Below, in pieces: positions 1-10,101 of a DNA stretch of 64,000 nt (position 1 is the stretch's first letter; the number at the start of each line of letters is the position of its first letter). Made by a program: the position numbers and the translations under genes. This DNA is from Chlorops oryzae. Its lineage: Eukaryota; Arthropoda; Insecta; Diptera; Chloropidae. The stretch lies in NCBI GenBank assembly GCA_020466095.1, contig CM035808.1:70829152-70893151 (forward strand), written 5' to 3'. The notes below the pieces were generated by a model. It was given only the letters and a program-made list of their open reading frames with translations. It was not told the DNA's origin and made no database searches.

Positions 1-1057
1 CGCCCACCCTTTTTTTTATGGGTCAGCATTTATGCGGACTGGTTTGTTGTTTGGAGAGGGGCTTGTTTCGGTTCGATTGGTCTCAAGGTTGCACTGCAGT
101 TTCTTCATTTTGATGGAGTGTTGTTTCATTTTTAACAACTCATACATGCGTTATTGAGCACGCAACGTTATCGATCAACAACCGAACAACCTTGCGACTT
201 GGAAGGTTCCAATTGTTAGCTTGCAGTTGCATCGATTATTTGTGCGAGATTAGCGAAGGTGCTAATGGTTCCCATTTGCGGATGCCCTCTCTCATTGTAG
301 CACTTTGAAGCTTGGCTTGTGTTGTTGTATGGCTATGCCCTTGGCCTTGTAGTCCGTTGCTTTATTTGTTAATTGACCTTGGGATTGGTTGTGCATATTG
401 CTGGCCAAGGCAATTCGGCCGTTGCTTATTTTGTTAATTGACCTTGGCATTGGTTGTACATACTTAATTTGACTTCGAATATTGCTGGCCGAGGCAATTT
501 GGCCCTTGTTTATTAAAGTTACACGTGACAGGCACATACCGCCAGTGTTCGCGCCGTGTATGTTCTGGATTCTTCGCTGTAATCATTTTTGTACCGGGTC
601 CCTCGCTGCTGTCGTTACTGTGCCGGATCCCTCGCAGCAGTCGTTATAGTATAATAAAATAATTTTATTTTTTAGACAACTTTTCTTTTGTGAATCTTTT
701 CGTTTTTTTGTGCATCTTTTCTTTTTGTTTTATTTTTTGTTTTGTTTTTTTTTTGTTGTCTCTTTTGTTGTTTTTATTTTTTTTTTATTTTTTTTTTATT
801 TTTTATTTCATATATATATAATATGTCCTTAATCTACCCATATTCTCCCTTACTTTATACGTCCGGTTTCGTTATTTATTTCATTACATATTTTTCTTAA
901 AGCTAGCCTAAGCGACTGTCCTCTGAACTTAAACTAAATTGAATCAGATTTTGATATGCTACGTTAAATTCAAAAAAACTTTATTACGTTACGTTCAGAT
1001 AATAATAAAATAAAACAAAAACTTAACTTTATCAACTTCTTCAGTTTCATGCAACTG
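1..1057. other. No gene seen; A/T-rich flank
   Basis: No open reading frame here resembles a known protein. The stretch holds a local tandem duplication (355-504), two imperfect copies of a ~24-bp GC-rich phrase (about 590-645) and a T-rich low-complexity tract at about 660-830. I see no RNA gene and no recognisable element boundary before 1058. Confidence 0.6.
355..504. repeat. Imperfect tandem duplication, two copies
   Basis: Copies are about 355-420 and 421-504. Both run from a GTTGCTT..TTGTTAATTGACC start to a GCTGGCC..GGCAATT..GGCC end. The second copy has about 20 extra bases in its middle (ACTTAATTTGACTTCG). This is direct sequence observation; the origin is unknown. Confidence 0.7.
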
Positions 1058-1512
1058 CACACAGAAAAATATGACCACATAAAATCAATAAGATCCCCTT
1101 ATTGAGCGATTTTATAGAGAAATCTTCTTTAACTATATGAACGATGTGCTTTTTCCATAGAGAAAGCTCTTTGAATGCATAGAGAAAATCTTATTGAAAC
1201 ATTTTAATAGATATCCTCATATATTTAATGTGAATATCTTATTATTTCTGTTGAAGAATATGGAACATTTCTTGATATATTCAAATAATAAGGTGAGCAT
1301 ATCAATCAAACTATGTGACATTCTTATAAAAAGTGACCTTTTGATAAGTTATCCTTATCGCTTTAAGAAGAAGCCTTTTTAATATAAAAAGCAAGACTTA
1401 TTGATTTAAAGAAGTATACGAATTCCGTATTCATTCCATAGTTTAAAAGACAGACCAGTTTTTTTTTGCACTTACATTGAAAAAATCAATCTAGCAAGCT
1501 GAAATCATATCT

Positions 1513-1583
1513 CGCGATGGCGTAGTTGAAGTATGCTAGACTTGTAATCTGGAAGGTCCGAGTTCGAACCCCGCCGCAGGCCA
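1513..1583 (+). other. tRNA-derived sequence (SINE head or tRNA pseudogene)
   Basis: A pol III A-box-like motif (TGGCGTAGTTGA, 1518-1529), a perfect 5-bp anticodon stem around loop CTTGTAA (1541-1547, anticodon TGT, formally Thr) and a B-box-like GAGTTCGAACC (1560-1570) are spaced as in a tRNA. The acceptor ends do not pair and the T-stem has mismatches, so a working tRNA is unlikely. A tRNA-derived SINE head is the better reading. It is followed by ~190 bp of A/T-rich sequence and an A-tract at about 1776-1798. Confidence 0.45.
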
Positions 1584-1802
1584 AAGAAGTTGTGTAAAAA
1601 TTGAGGATAAAAAGGCAAGTAAATTTCGAGGGAAAAAATATGCATAAGCATAAGCTCTTTCAAGAAATTCCTATAGAATCTTTTTTTTTAAATTTTTAAG
1701 CATAAAAACTTTGGTAAAATCTTTTATTTCTCAGTTTTTCAAGTAATGTAAATGTTAAATTATCTACCTTTCCCAAAAAAAAAAAAAAAAAAAAAAAACG
1801 CT

Positions 1803-1837
1803 CGCTGGAGCAGGGATCGAACTCGCTGACTTGGTTT
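1803..1837 (-). other. Second tRNA-like B-box fragment, opposite orientation
   Basis: On the minus strand this reads GCGAGTTCGATCCCTGC, a B-box-like tRNA T-arm sequence, ending at the A-tract of the forward tRNA-like unit. No matching A-box is evident, so it is a fragment. It faces the element at 1513-1583 across the A-tract. Confidence 0.35.
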
Positions 1838-2015
1838 TGTACAAGAATTCAAATCAAAATGATAAGTTATCTTCTTGACTTTGCGTTAAATTTTTCGTTC
1901 AAATAAACAATAAGTTTTTCTCTATGGTTTGAATAAGACAATCTTCTTGGATAAAAACCATAGAGAATACTTATTGTTTTTCTTCCATTTTATGTGGTAT
2001 CGTTTTCTCTGTGTG

Positions 2016-2649
2016 GTCACCGATTCTACGTTTATTATTTTTCCCTATTGGGTCGTTTTTGTTTGTCTGTATGGACACAGCTCCATTATTTGTCGTGTTG
2101 CCGTTTTATAATTGAAGTAAAAATTCGAACGACAACACGGCGAGAGAGAGAGAGAGACAGAAGAAAAAAAAAATACTGCAGCACCAAATAAGCAATTCTA
2201 ATCTACCCAAAATATTATGGAAACAAAAACTCTCCGAGGGATTCTACTAAATATTTTTTTCCAAAAAATTTCGTGGTAGATTTTGAATAAGTTGCGTGCG
2301 CATGAGCGTTGGTATGGTAGCATCAGTTCTCGTATAATAGACGCGGTGGTTGTTTTGTGTTTTTTTTTGTGTGTGTTTAGTTCTGTGTTAAGTAGTGGTT
2401 AAAGTAAAGTAAAGTGAAAAAAAAAAAATTAAAGCAAAAGTAATAAAAATAAAAATGTAAAAAAAAAATTTAATTTCCTATGTCAACAAAAGGCATTAAT
2501 TTAAAACGCCAAACGGAAGAAGGCACGAGCGTTGAGTCTTTGGGGCGACAAGTGCGTCTCCTTATATACATATATTTATATTATTGCCATTACATCGGCC
2601 TGCGTAGCCGCAATTGCAATTTCTAAATATTTTACTATTAATAATTTTC
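2016..2649. other. No gene seen; GA microsatellite and A/T-rich sequence
   Basis: A short GAGAGA run (about 2141-2156) and A-rich runs (2419-2470) are present. Nothing codes recognisably. The left truncation point of the degraded Gypsy element lies in or just right of this stretch. Confidence 0.5.
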
Positions 2650-5367
2650 TTAACGTAGCTCGGCCTCGTTCTCTTTCCTTTCTTGAATGGATATGTCTTT
2701 CTTTTTCGTATCTGAATTGATATATATAAATATTTTTTTTCTGTTCTGTTCCCGGTCTTGGAGGAATTGGACATGATTTTCGATAGTTAGTCTTGAATTT
2801 TCTCTATTCTCATTAACGGACTCTTTGGGGGGCTCTTTGCCTACTGAATGTACCCCAGTCTCTGACTCTTTAGTTTGGACGTCCCTTGCTTGAGTCCTCG
2901 TTATTACGTTAACAGTAGTTTCACTCAAATCCTGGGGAATTCTACTTAACGCGTCAGCGTTTAAGTTCTCTTTTCAAGGTTTGTAAATTATTTCGAAATC
3001 AAATTCAGAAAGTTTGTGGCGGAACCGAGCTAAACGGGAAGTTTGGTCTTTTAAGTTCGCTATCCCCTTTAGGGGCTTGTGGTCCGTCACCACTGTAAAA
3101 TTTCTACCCAATTAATAGGACCTGAATACTTTGGTGGCCCATACAATCGCCAAAAATTCTCGCTCAATTGTAGAATAGCGGAGGTCAGTCTCGCTTTACC
3201 CTCTACTTGCGAGATATAGAAGAAATTCGTCTTCCCCTTCCTCCTGAGACAATACTGCCACTAACGCGCCACCACTGGCATCTATCGTTAGACGAGTTGG
3301 TTTAGAGAAATCGACGTAGCGGAGTACCGGTGGATTAATTATGACCTCCTTTAGGCAATCCAGTGCGGTCTGGCACTCCGCGGTCCACTTAAATTTCGCA
3401 CCCTTCCGCAGAAGTTTCGTCATTGGCAGCATAAGTCGGGCAGCATTGGGAATGAATTTTCGATAGTAGTTTATAAGGCCAAGGACCCCCTGGAGCTCTT
3501 TTACATTGCGGGGAGCTGGCACGTTTTTGACGCACTCGGCCCTACCTGGATCTGGTGACACTCCCTTTTCCGAGCAACGATGGCCTAAAGAGAACACCTC
3601 TTTACGTAGGAAATGGAATTTTTCTGTTTTTAGTTTCAGACGGCTGCCCCGCAAGGCCTGCAGAACCCGCGACAGTCTTTCCTCATGCTGAGCTAGATTT
3701 CTACCATAAAAGACGATGTCGTCCAAATATACAAAACAATCAATTCCCTGTAATCCCGTTAACATACTATTCATAATTCGTTGAAAGGTTGCTGGTGCCC
3801 CTGTAAGGCCAAACGGCATGCGCTTGAACTCGTAATGTCCCGTTCCCGTGCTGAATGCGGTTTTATCCCTATCTCTGTCGTCCACCAAGTCTTGGTGGTA
3901 ACCGCTGGCCAGATCGAGGGTAGAAAAATACCTACTTCGTCCTAATTGGTCTTAAATTTTGTCAATTCTTGGAATGGGGAACACCGTTTTCAAGGCTACC
4001 TCGTTTAATTGCCTGAAATCGACGACTAACCTCCATTTTTTTACGGTGCTATCCGCCGATTTCTTGGGTACCAGAATGATTGGAGAGTTCCAAGGCGAGG
4101 TGCTGGGCACTATTATGTCCTGGTCTAATAAGTCCTGAACCTGCCTTATAATTTCCTCCCGGTGGGCCTCGGGTAATCTGCATTGTCGTCTGTAAATGGG
4201 CGCCACCCCTGGCCTGATAGGAATATCGTGCGGTGGTACGTCAGTATAAGTGAGAGCCTCTCCTTCTATTTGGAAAAGGTCACTAAACCTTTTAACAACA
4301 TTCTCTATAGAATGCCGTTCCTCTTCGGTCAAGTTGGGATTTATTCGCAGTACGCGCATAATTTCGTTTATCTTATTTTCTGTTTCGGCGTTCTTATCAG
4401 AACCGACGGTCTTAACTTCACGGTACTGTTCTGCATGTGAAGAACTAATTTCGGCAAGTTTCAGTACAATTGCTGTTTCCTGAGCGTTCAAAATTGGGGC
4501 ATACGCTACTCCGTTGCTTACGGTCGTGAGTACTTCTCCCAAAAACACATTTTTCTCTAGCTCCTTCTTGTGTATTATAATTTCACCGTCGGGGGAGGCT
4601 TCGCGTACCTTTATCACCCCCAAGGTCCTAGCTGGCATTTTTATTTGCTCTACTATGCCTACTCTGTTTCCACTGCGCCAATTAGTAAACTTAATGGTTA
4701 TTTCGTCCCCCTCTGGTGAATCTAAAACAAGGATCCCACGTCGAGTGTCTATGGTGGCCCCGTGCCATAAAACATCCCTTCCCAACAGGCCGTCTGCGGG
4801 TAAAAATTCATCTCCACATACTACGTGCAAATTAATTCCTAAACTAGGTATCGCGTGTTGTACCTGTACTCTCCCTTCCGTGGTCACCCCTCCACCAAAT
4901 GCTCCGGTGAGCCATTTCCTCACGCTTGAATCTAATTTTATTCCCTGATGCAAGGCCCCTCGCTTTACTAAGCTAGTAACTGCGCCAGTGCCTACTAGCA
5001 GCAGTTTTTCCCCATTAACTGCCTGTTCACAGGGTACCCTAATAAAAATATCCTCCACAACGGGTGGCTCTCCAAATGCTCCTACCGACGCAATATGTCC
5101 CTTCACTACTACTTTCCCTTCTGACTCTCTCTCTCGAACCTTTTCTGCGTAAGCCGACGACACTCCAACCATTTTCCCCCGTAATCGTAATCTCCCCCAT
5201 CCTGATATGTACCGGCTTACGATATTCACTTCTACGTCTTCTCTAAATCTAATTCTTTTCTGTTTTTTCCCTTTGGTGGTATCAAAATTTCCTGTTTCTC
5301 CCACATTTCGGGTACCCCAGCTTATTGGTTGAAGCTGGGCCCCTCGTGTTTCCCGGTTGGGTCGCAT
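2650..5367 (-). pseudogene. Gypsy A pol pseudogene (protease-RT-RNase H)
   Basis: The protein would process Gag-Pol and copy the RNA genome. Protease-like sequence lies in the first ~200 residues (LLVGTGAVTSLVKR with D replaced by G in the usual D-T/S-G triad, and GLLGRD). The RT follows (KWRLVVDFRQLNE, YLDDIVFYG), then RNase H (LTIDASGGALVAVLSQ; NADALSR near 2945). In-frame stops occur at 3952-3954 (TAA), 3196-3198 (TAA), 3115-3117 (TAA) and 2974-2976 (TGA); the frame continues after the first ones, so these are point lesions. The product cannot be made intact. The region after RNase H peters out near 2650 with no integrase zinc finger. Confidence 0.8.
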
Positions 5368-6099
5368 TACCTAAGGGACACACCCTAGCCCAGTGTCCTG
5401 ACCAATTGCACCTCAAACACACGTTGCGTTGGTCGCTAGGCCGCTGCGTCTTCCTCTGTCCCCCTGCTTGTCCCCGACAAAATCTATTCTGCTCATGCCC
5501 GGGTGTCTGGCAACGCTCACAAAACACTAACTGACCTATTAAGTCCCCCTCATGCCCAATGAAAACGTGCCGAAAAGATTATTCCCTCATTCCTTTCACG
5601 AATGCCTTAACTGCCAATTTCCTAAAGAACTTCATCATCCCCATGTCCCCCAAGGCATCTCGGACTACTATCTCCGCCTCATCTAGTAAACTCTCAATTC
5701 TCATCCCAAACAAAATCACGGATTCCCCCATACCCTGCTTTATATTCATCATTTCTTCCTGGATGTCCTCTATATGTCTTCTTTGTAGGTAATTATCCTT
5801 AACTAAGTCGCATAACTCGTCTATATTTCTAAATCGTTTAGCACCCAGCCGTTGGTAAGCCCCCCTAGTAGTCTTTGCTTCACTATATACTGTACCGCTC
5901 TCTCGGTATCCTCCCTTCGTAATTCGTTCCCCAAGAACTGACATCCACTAATGAACTTTGACACATCTGACCGTAATTCTGGGCTGGGTGTCCCTGAAAA
6001 TAGTGGCACGAACGTTTCCACTAGCTTCATTATGGCAGCTCCCGTCATACCATCCCTTCTTTCTGATTGATTGCTGATTGGTGGTAATAAACTGTTCAT
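5282..6099 (-). pseudogene. Gypsy A gag pseudogene with CCHC knuckles
   Basis: Gag forms the particle and binds RNA. The N-terminal part is open from 6099, shifts frame somewhere in 5821-5944, and has a stop at 5579-5581. The C-terminal part (5282-5527) has Cys/His knuckles, including CLRCNWSGHWARVC (C-x2-C-x4-H-x4-C) and a preceding CERCQTPGHEQNRFC motif. The pol frame begins nearby and overlaps its end. At least one frameshift and one stop make it non-functional. Confidence 0.75.
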
Positions 6100-6329
6100 G
6101 CTTGGGACTTCCCCCCTTGCTTCTCTGGCACTCTCTGCTTCTTCTACTTCTCTCCTGCCAGAAAATATCCCTTCAAGCTATTTCCGCATGGACTGTAGCA
6201 CCCCCGAACTCTTATTTATGCCGGACATGTTTGATTGGGGCCCCGCACTCTTATTTATGCCTAGTGCGTTTAATGGCGGCGGTAGTGGCGGTGGAACCAT
6301 AGAGTGTCCATCTTCCCCGCTGCCCCCGC

Positions 6330-6917
6330 TTACCCCTCCTCTATATTTTCTAATGTACCCCTGGGTCGCTCAGTAACTGAACTACCTGGTGCGAGACTCC
6401 TCTTATTTTCCCTAATGATCTCACTTTTATCACTAGGCTTGTCCTGCTCTTCTCGGAGTCGATCGCTCGCTGTCTTAATTTTCGTTATTCTATCTATTTC
6501 TTTTCGGCTTACACGTAATTGTTTCCTTAAACTATTCACTTCTTCCTTGTAATTTTTTATTATGTTCTGGCTGTCTACTAAAAGCTGCAGTTCTTCGTCT
6601 GAAAATTTCTTCCGTAGTGCCTGTCGCAGTTGTTCGTTTTCTTGTTGTACTTCTACTAAACATTCGTCTGATTTCCTCAGTGCGTCCCTTAATATGTGCT
6701 CATGGGCTTTCAAACTATTATTTAGTTTCTTAAGTTTCTCTAACTCCGCTTCGGAGTGTACCCGGTCTTGGCACTCACTTAACTCTGCCAATACCTCAAC
6801 TAAAACTTCAAACTCCTTAAAAACCGACTGTCCGTGAGCCTGGCTCTCTCTAAGCCTACTTTCAGTTAGTTCTAGAAATTCCTTATTATTGTACTTCTGT
6901 ACGATTAGTTCCCACAA
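6330..6917 (-). CDS. Coiled-coil leader/Gag N-terminal ORF of Gypsy A
   Basis: A 195-codon open frame rich in Leu, Glu, Lys and Arg, with heptad-like spacing for much of residues ~20-150. It lies 5' of gag on the minus strand. Element B has an equivalent coiled-coil segment fused in frame to gag (unit 3), so this is probably the N-terminal multimerisation region of Gag separated here by lesions in 6100-6330. No catalytic motif is seen. The start is not firmly placed. Confidence 0.55.
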   Translation of the reverse strand: MWELIVQKYNNKEFLELTESRLRESQAHGQSVFKEFEVLVEVLAELSECQDRVHSEAELEKLKKLNNSLKAHEHILRDALRKSDECLVEVQQENEQLRQALRKKFSDEELQLLVDSQNIIKNYKEEVNSLRKQLRVSRKEIDRITKIKTASDRLREEQDKPSDKSEIIRENKRSLAPGSSVTERPRGTLENIEEG

Positions 6918-7169
6918 CAGTTCCTTTTGTTTCCCTACGTCCTCCGAAAAAATTTTTCGCTTTCCTTATTAATGCCTCGACATAGTTCTTACTCTCCTCC
7001 ATTAAAGCACCCTGTAGTACCCATTAGTTCAGAGAAATAAGGCCTTTGTTTGTCGCAGAACGTTCGCACCGAAAACAATTATTTTAATAATTCTGTGCAT
7101 TAATCGAGAAAAGAAAGGGAGAAAGAGAAAAAAAATTCTAAATTCTTTTTATGTCGAAATATCTGTTTC

Positions 7170-7173
7170 TGCC
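7170..7173. repeat. Target-site duplication of element B, left copy
   Basis: TGCC immediately left of the 3' LTR; it matches TGCC at 32354-32357 immediately right of the 5' LTR. Four base pairs is the usual length for Gypsy elements, which supports a single insertion event spanning 25 kb. Confidence 0.88.
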
Positions 7174-8174
7174 TGTTGTGTGTACTGGGGAGAAAGGACC
7201 TCTATAAAGCGCCAACAAGGATTCAGTATTTTCGCCAAATAAAACACTCCTTTTCTCGTTATAATAATTGTTCATTTATTAAAGTCTTTTTGATGTTTCT
7301 ACTCTATCTTACTTTACTGCCCTAATACCCTAGCTAACACTGAGATCCACACTTTGTCGTCCTGGCTCGTAAGTAGGTGCGCCAAAGTTGAGATCTTCTG
7401 AATACTCGGAGTGCCAATCGATGATAAGTCCATTTTTTCAATCGAACTTCGCTTTTATAGTCCGATATTGCTCCGTTCGCAATATCGATAGTTGCTAGCG
7501 TCATAGATTTCTTCCTCAGCTAACCTCCCCGCAAGCGTCCCTTGGTCGCCGTCTATTCTGCATTTCGGCTTTTTCTGGCGATTGCATAAGTGCCGTTGTC
7601 TTCTATTTTCGTCGTGCCATATATTTACAATCAGCTAAACATGCCGATCACTCCAAACCCATTCGACATATGTACGGTTTAATGCAAGCCAAGTGCACAC
7701 ACAAAAGACGTACAGAACGAAATGCAATACGAACAAGCAAACGTATGCCGCAAACATCCCTTGTTTGTGTGTGGTCCACATGCTGACTCGGCGGCTCGTG
7801 TTCTTTCGCCTTTCGTCTGCCTGCTTTCCCTTTCGATTGATGGCCTTGAACGATCGACTCTCGGTTGACATTGATATCGACTGTCTGTTTGTCATTACGA
7901 GACCCTGTTGTTGTTGTTGCCGTCTCCGGTAACAGTGTCTCTTTTTGTGACTTCGAACGCCGACCGTTGTTGCTTTGTTGAGGCGTTCGATTTCATGCTC
8001 GCTCGTGCTGTTGTTGTTCGAGGTGTTAGGTTTCGAGCTCAAACGGTGCCGTTGCATTTGTTTTTGCTGCATTATTTATTGCACTGCTTTTGGCTTAGCG
8101 CTGATAGCGTGCCGTTGACGATAGAGCTGGCAGCGTTACGTTAGCGTGTGACGTGACGGTTTTGACTCACAACA
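7174..8174 (-). repeat. 3' LTR of element B
   Basis: 1001 bp, ends TGTTGTG and CACAACA (inverted). It matches 31349-32353 nearly base for base. Differences I can see are three substitutions and a 4-bp gap (CCACATGCTG here against CCACATTTTCGCTG there). The near identity means a recent insertion. Confidence 0.92.
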
Positions 8175-8187
8175 TCCCTCCCCTCTT
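8175..8187 (-). promoter_or_regulatory. Polypurine tract of element B
   Basis: On the minus strand AAGAGGGGAGGGA ends exactly at the first base of the 3' LTR. This is the expected position and composition for the primer of plus-strand DNA synthesis. Confidence 0.85.
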
Positions 8188-8778
8188 CGGCAAGTCGTGA
8201 GCATCACGACTGGTTTTCTGTCTGAAGGATGCGGTTGTTGAAGCCAGGCATACTTCATGCTTAGTTTCGCCTCGATGATACAGATGAGGCGAGCTGAATA
8301 CGGTTTTATTAATTCCGGCTCGTGTTGTTGATGTTGTTGCTTAAATGTTGCTAACTCGCTGTTGTAGTGGGCGTGTAGACTCTGTTCACCCATATGTCTT
8401 TGATGATGTTCTTAGCGGTGTTCGATAGACCGATGCTGCTACTATCTGGTATTTTGTATTAGATGAATTTTTTTTTCGCTGTCGTGTTCGCTGTGATACT
8501 GCCGCTTCTTGATCCATATTTAACGCTGAAGTGTAGTGGATATCTCAGTGAATTCCTGATTTTCTATGAACTAGTGTTTTAGTTTTCGGGATACAGTTCA
8601 AACAGTGTTACTGGCTAAATATTGTAGTTCTACGAAATGCTTACACAGTTAACATATTATATTTTGTTTTGGGACTCTTACAGTTTCTAATACATCATAT
8701 TCTTAAATTTGGTAGTAAATGAAAATACTTATGTATATTTTTTTTTCTTCTTTTATAATCCAAAGTACTTCATTAAAT

Positions 8779-8809
<31 letters not shown>

Positions 8810-10101
8810 TCATCTGAAGAACAATCAATTACTCTATATATACTATATGGCTCGACATTTTTGAGAGTGAAAATTATTTTAGTTCTCTCTTTTAACTTTT
8901 TTTTTTATTCGTCTCAGATACGATCAATTACATGTTTAATATATTTAAAATGTTCAAAATTTTCAAATGGCTTTTTTTTCGAAAACTCATTTTTTTTCTT
9001 TCCTTTTTTCTTTTTATACTTTTTATTTTTAACAATTAATTGCTTATTGCCTATATTCAGGATGATCAAAATTTTCAATAAAATGATTTTGGATTATAAA
9101 CATATGTAAGTATGTGTCTCGAAAATTTTGAGTGTGACATTGATTTTGTTATGCAAATGTATGGCACTCGTGTGCTTTAAATTCCAAAGTTCAATTTCTG
9201 TTTAGCAGTTAAAATATTTTCAGATATATATTTTTTTTTTTTTTATACTTTGAATCATGTGGATGCATATAAATGTGTAACCACATGCTTCTTTGCCTTA
9301 AGGCCATCTTCCGTTCTTTAACATATACTCTGCATGTGCCTTAGGAAAATTACTTCGCGGATTTCATCTCTTTTAGGTTGTTCAAAAATCAAAGTGATTT
9401 TCAGCCTTTTAAGCTTTGGTTATTTCAATTAACCCCTTCCCCCTCTTAATGGGAGAATTGTTCTTTTTGAAACAAACATATGTGAAAATGATGCATCCAT
9501 ATGGCCTTTTTTCGTTTTGATAAGCTGGAATTGATAAAAATGCTGACAATTTTATGGTTCTTTTTTTTTTTTTTTTTAATAGACCTTTTGGTAATATTTT
9601 GGAACACTAGCAAAAAAAGGTTTCTGTGAATGAACCATGTTTGTATGTAGTATATTTTTGGGTGCAATTTCGACACTTGCAAGACTACTCAAATTTCACG
9701 AACGGTATGCGCAGTTCTGTGTGCAATTGCTTTGGTTTGTAAATCGCGTGACATAAGTTCAGAAATTTATGATTTACTTATGTCGTAATATGTAAGCATG
9801 TGCATGGATGTAATGGATCTTCATGCAAATACTTTTTCGATGTGTGAATATGTGCATATACTTTTCAAATAACTTAGTATTGCCTTTATGCTCCTTCAAA
9901 AGGTATGTGCACATTTGCTTGAAAAATTTAGTTTTGATTATTGAATTTGTCTTTTGAATCTTACCTTTTATATTACCCTTGCAACGCTATTCACCTTCCT
10001 TCATTTTTGGAACAAGTTGGAACAAGATCATCTCTTGCTTAAGATCGCGTTGTTTGTTTAAAATCTGCTCTTGAAAATAGTAAAAAAAAAATTCGTATAA
10101 G
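8188..10101 (-). other. Non-coding 3' region of element B
   Basis: About 1.9 kb between the end of pol and the polypurine tract with no env-like or other coding frame. It is T-rich (runs at 8780-8805, 9231-9245, 9561-9578). The part at about 9930-10120 is similar to 57550-57710, and 10203-10243 resembles the outer end of the element E LTR, so this region shares ancestry with other retroelements here. Confidence 0.6.

Larger units (their letters stand above)
1058..2015. mobile_element. Putative TIR-bounded non-autonomous DNA element
   Basis: The left end (CACACAGAAAAATATGACCA) is an imperfect inverted match to the right end, which reads CACACAGAGAAAACGATACC on the minus strand. Both ends continue with CCACATAAAAT and then a CAATAAG motif. 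The ~958-bp interior has no transposase and contains tRNA-like sequence and an A-tract, so it is a non-autonomous element or a composite. I could not find a clean target duplication (flanks AACTG and GTCACC), so the exact ends and superfamily are uncertain. Confidence 0.42.
2650..7173 (-). mobile_element. Degraded Ty3/Gypsy element A (3'-truncated)
   Basis: In minus-strand order this carries a coiled-coil leader ORF, gag with CCHC knuckles, protease, RT and RNase H, then stops before the integrase. The integrase and 3' LTR are missing, so the element is truncated at about 2.65 kb. It is related to element B (shared YRLPEAH, LLGRD and NADALSR motifs) but divergent and full of stops. Element B interrupts its 5' side at 7173/32354, and leader sequence and a primer site may resume to the right (32358-33634, 37013-37651). 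Confidence 0.8.

Noticed and set aside
1518..1582. A functional tRNA-Thr(TGT) gene
   Set aside because: The acceptor strands do not pair and the T-stem has mismatches; only the anticodon stem is perfect.
7635..8072. Minus-strand 145-codon frame in the LTR
   Set aside because: Lies wholly inside the LTR, has low-complexity Gln/Asn-type runs, and its frame differs between the two LTRs.
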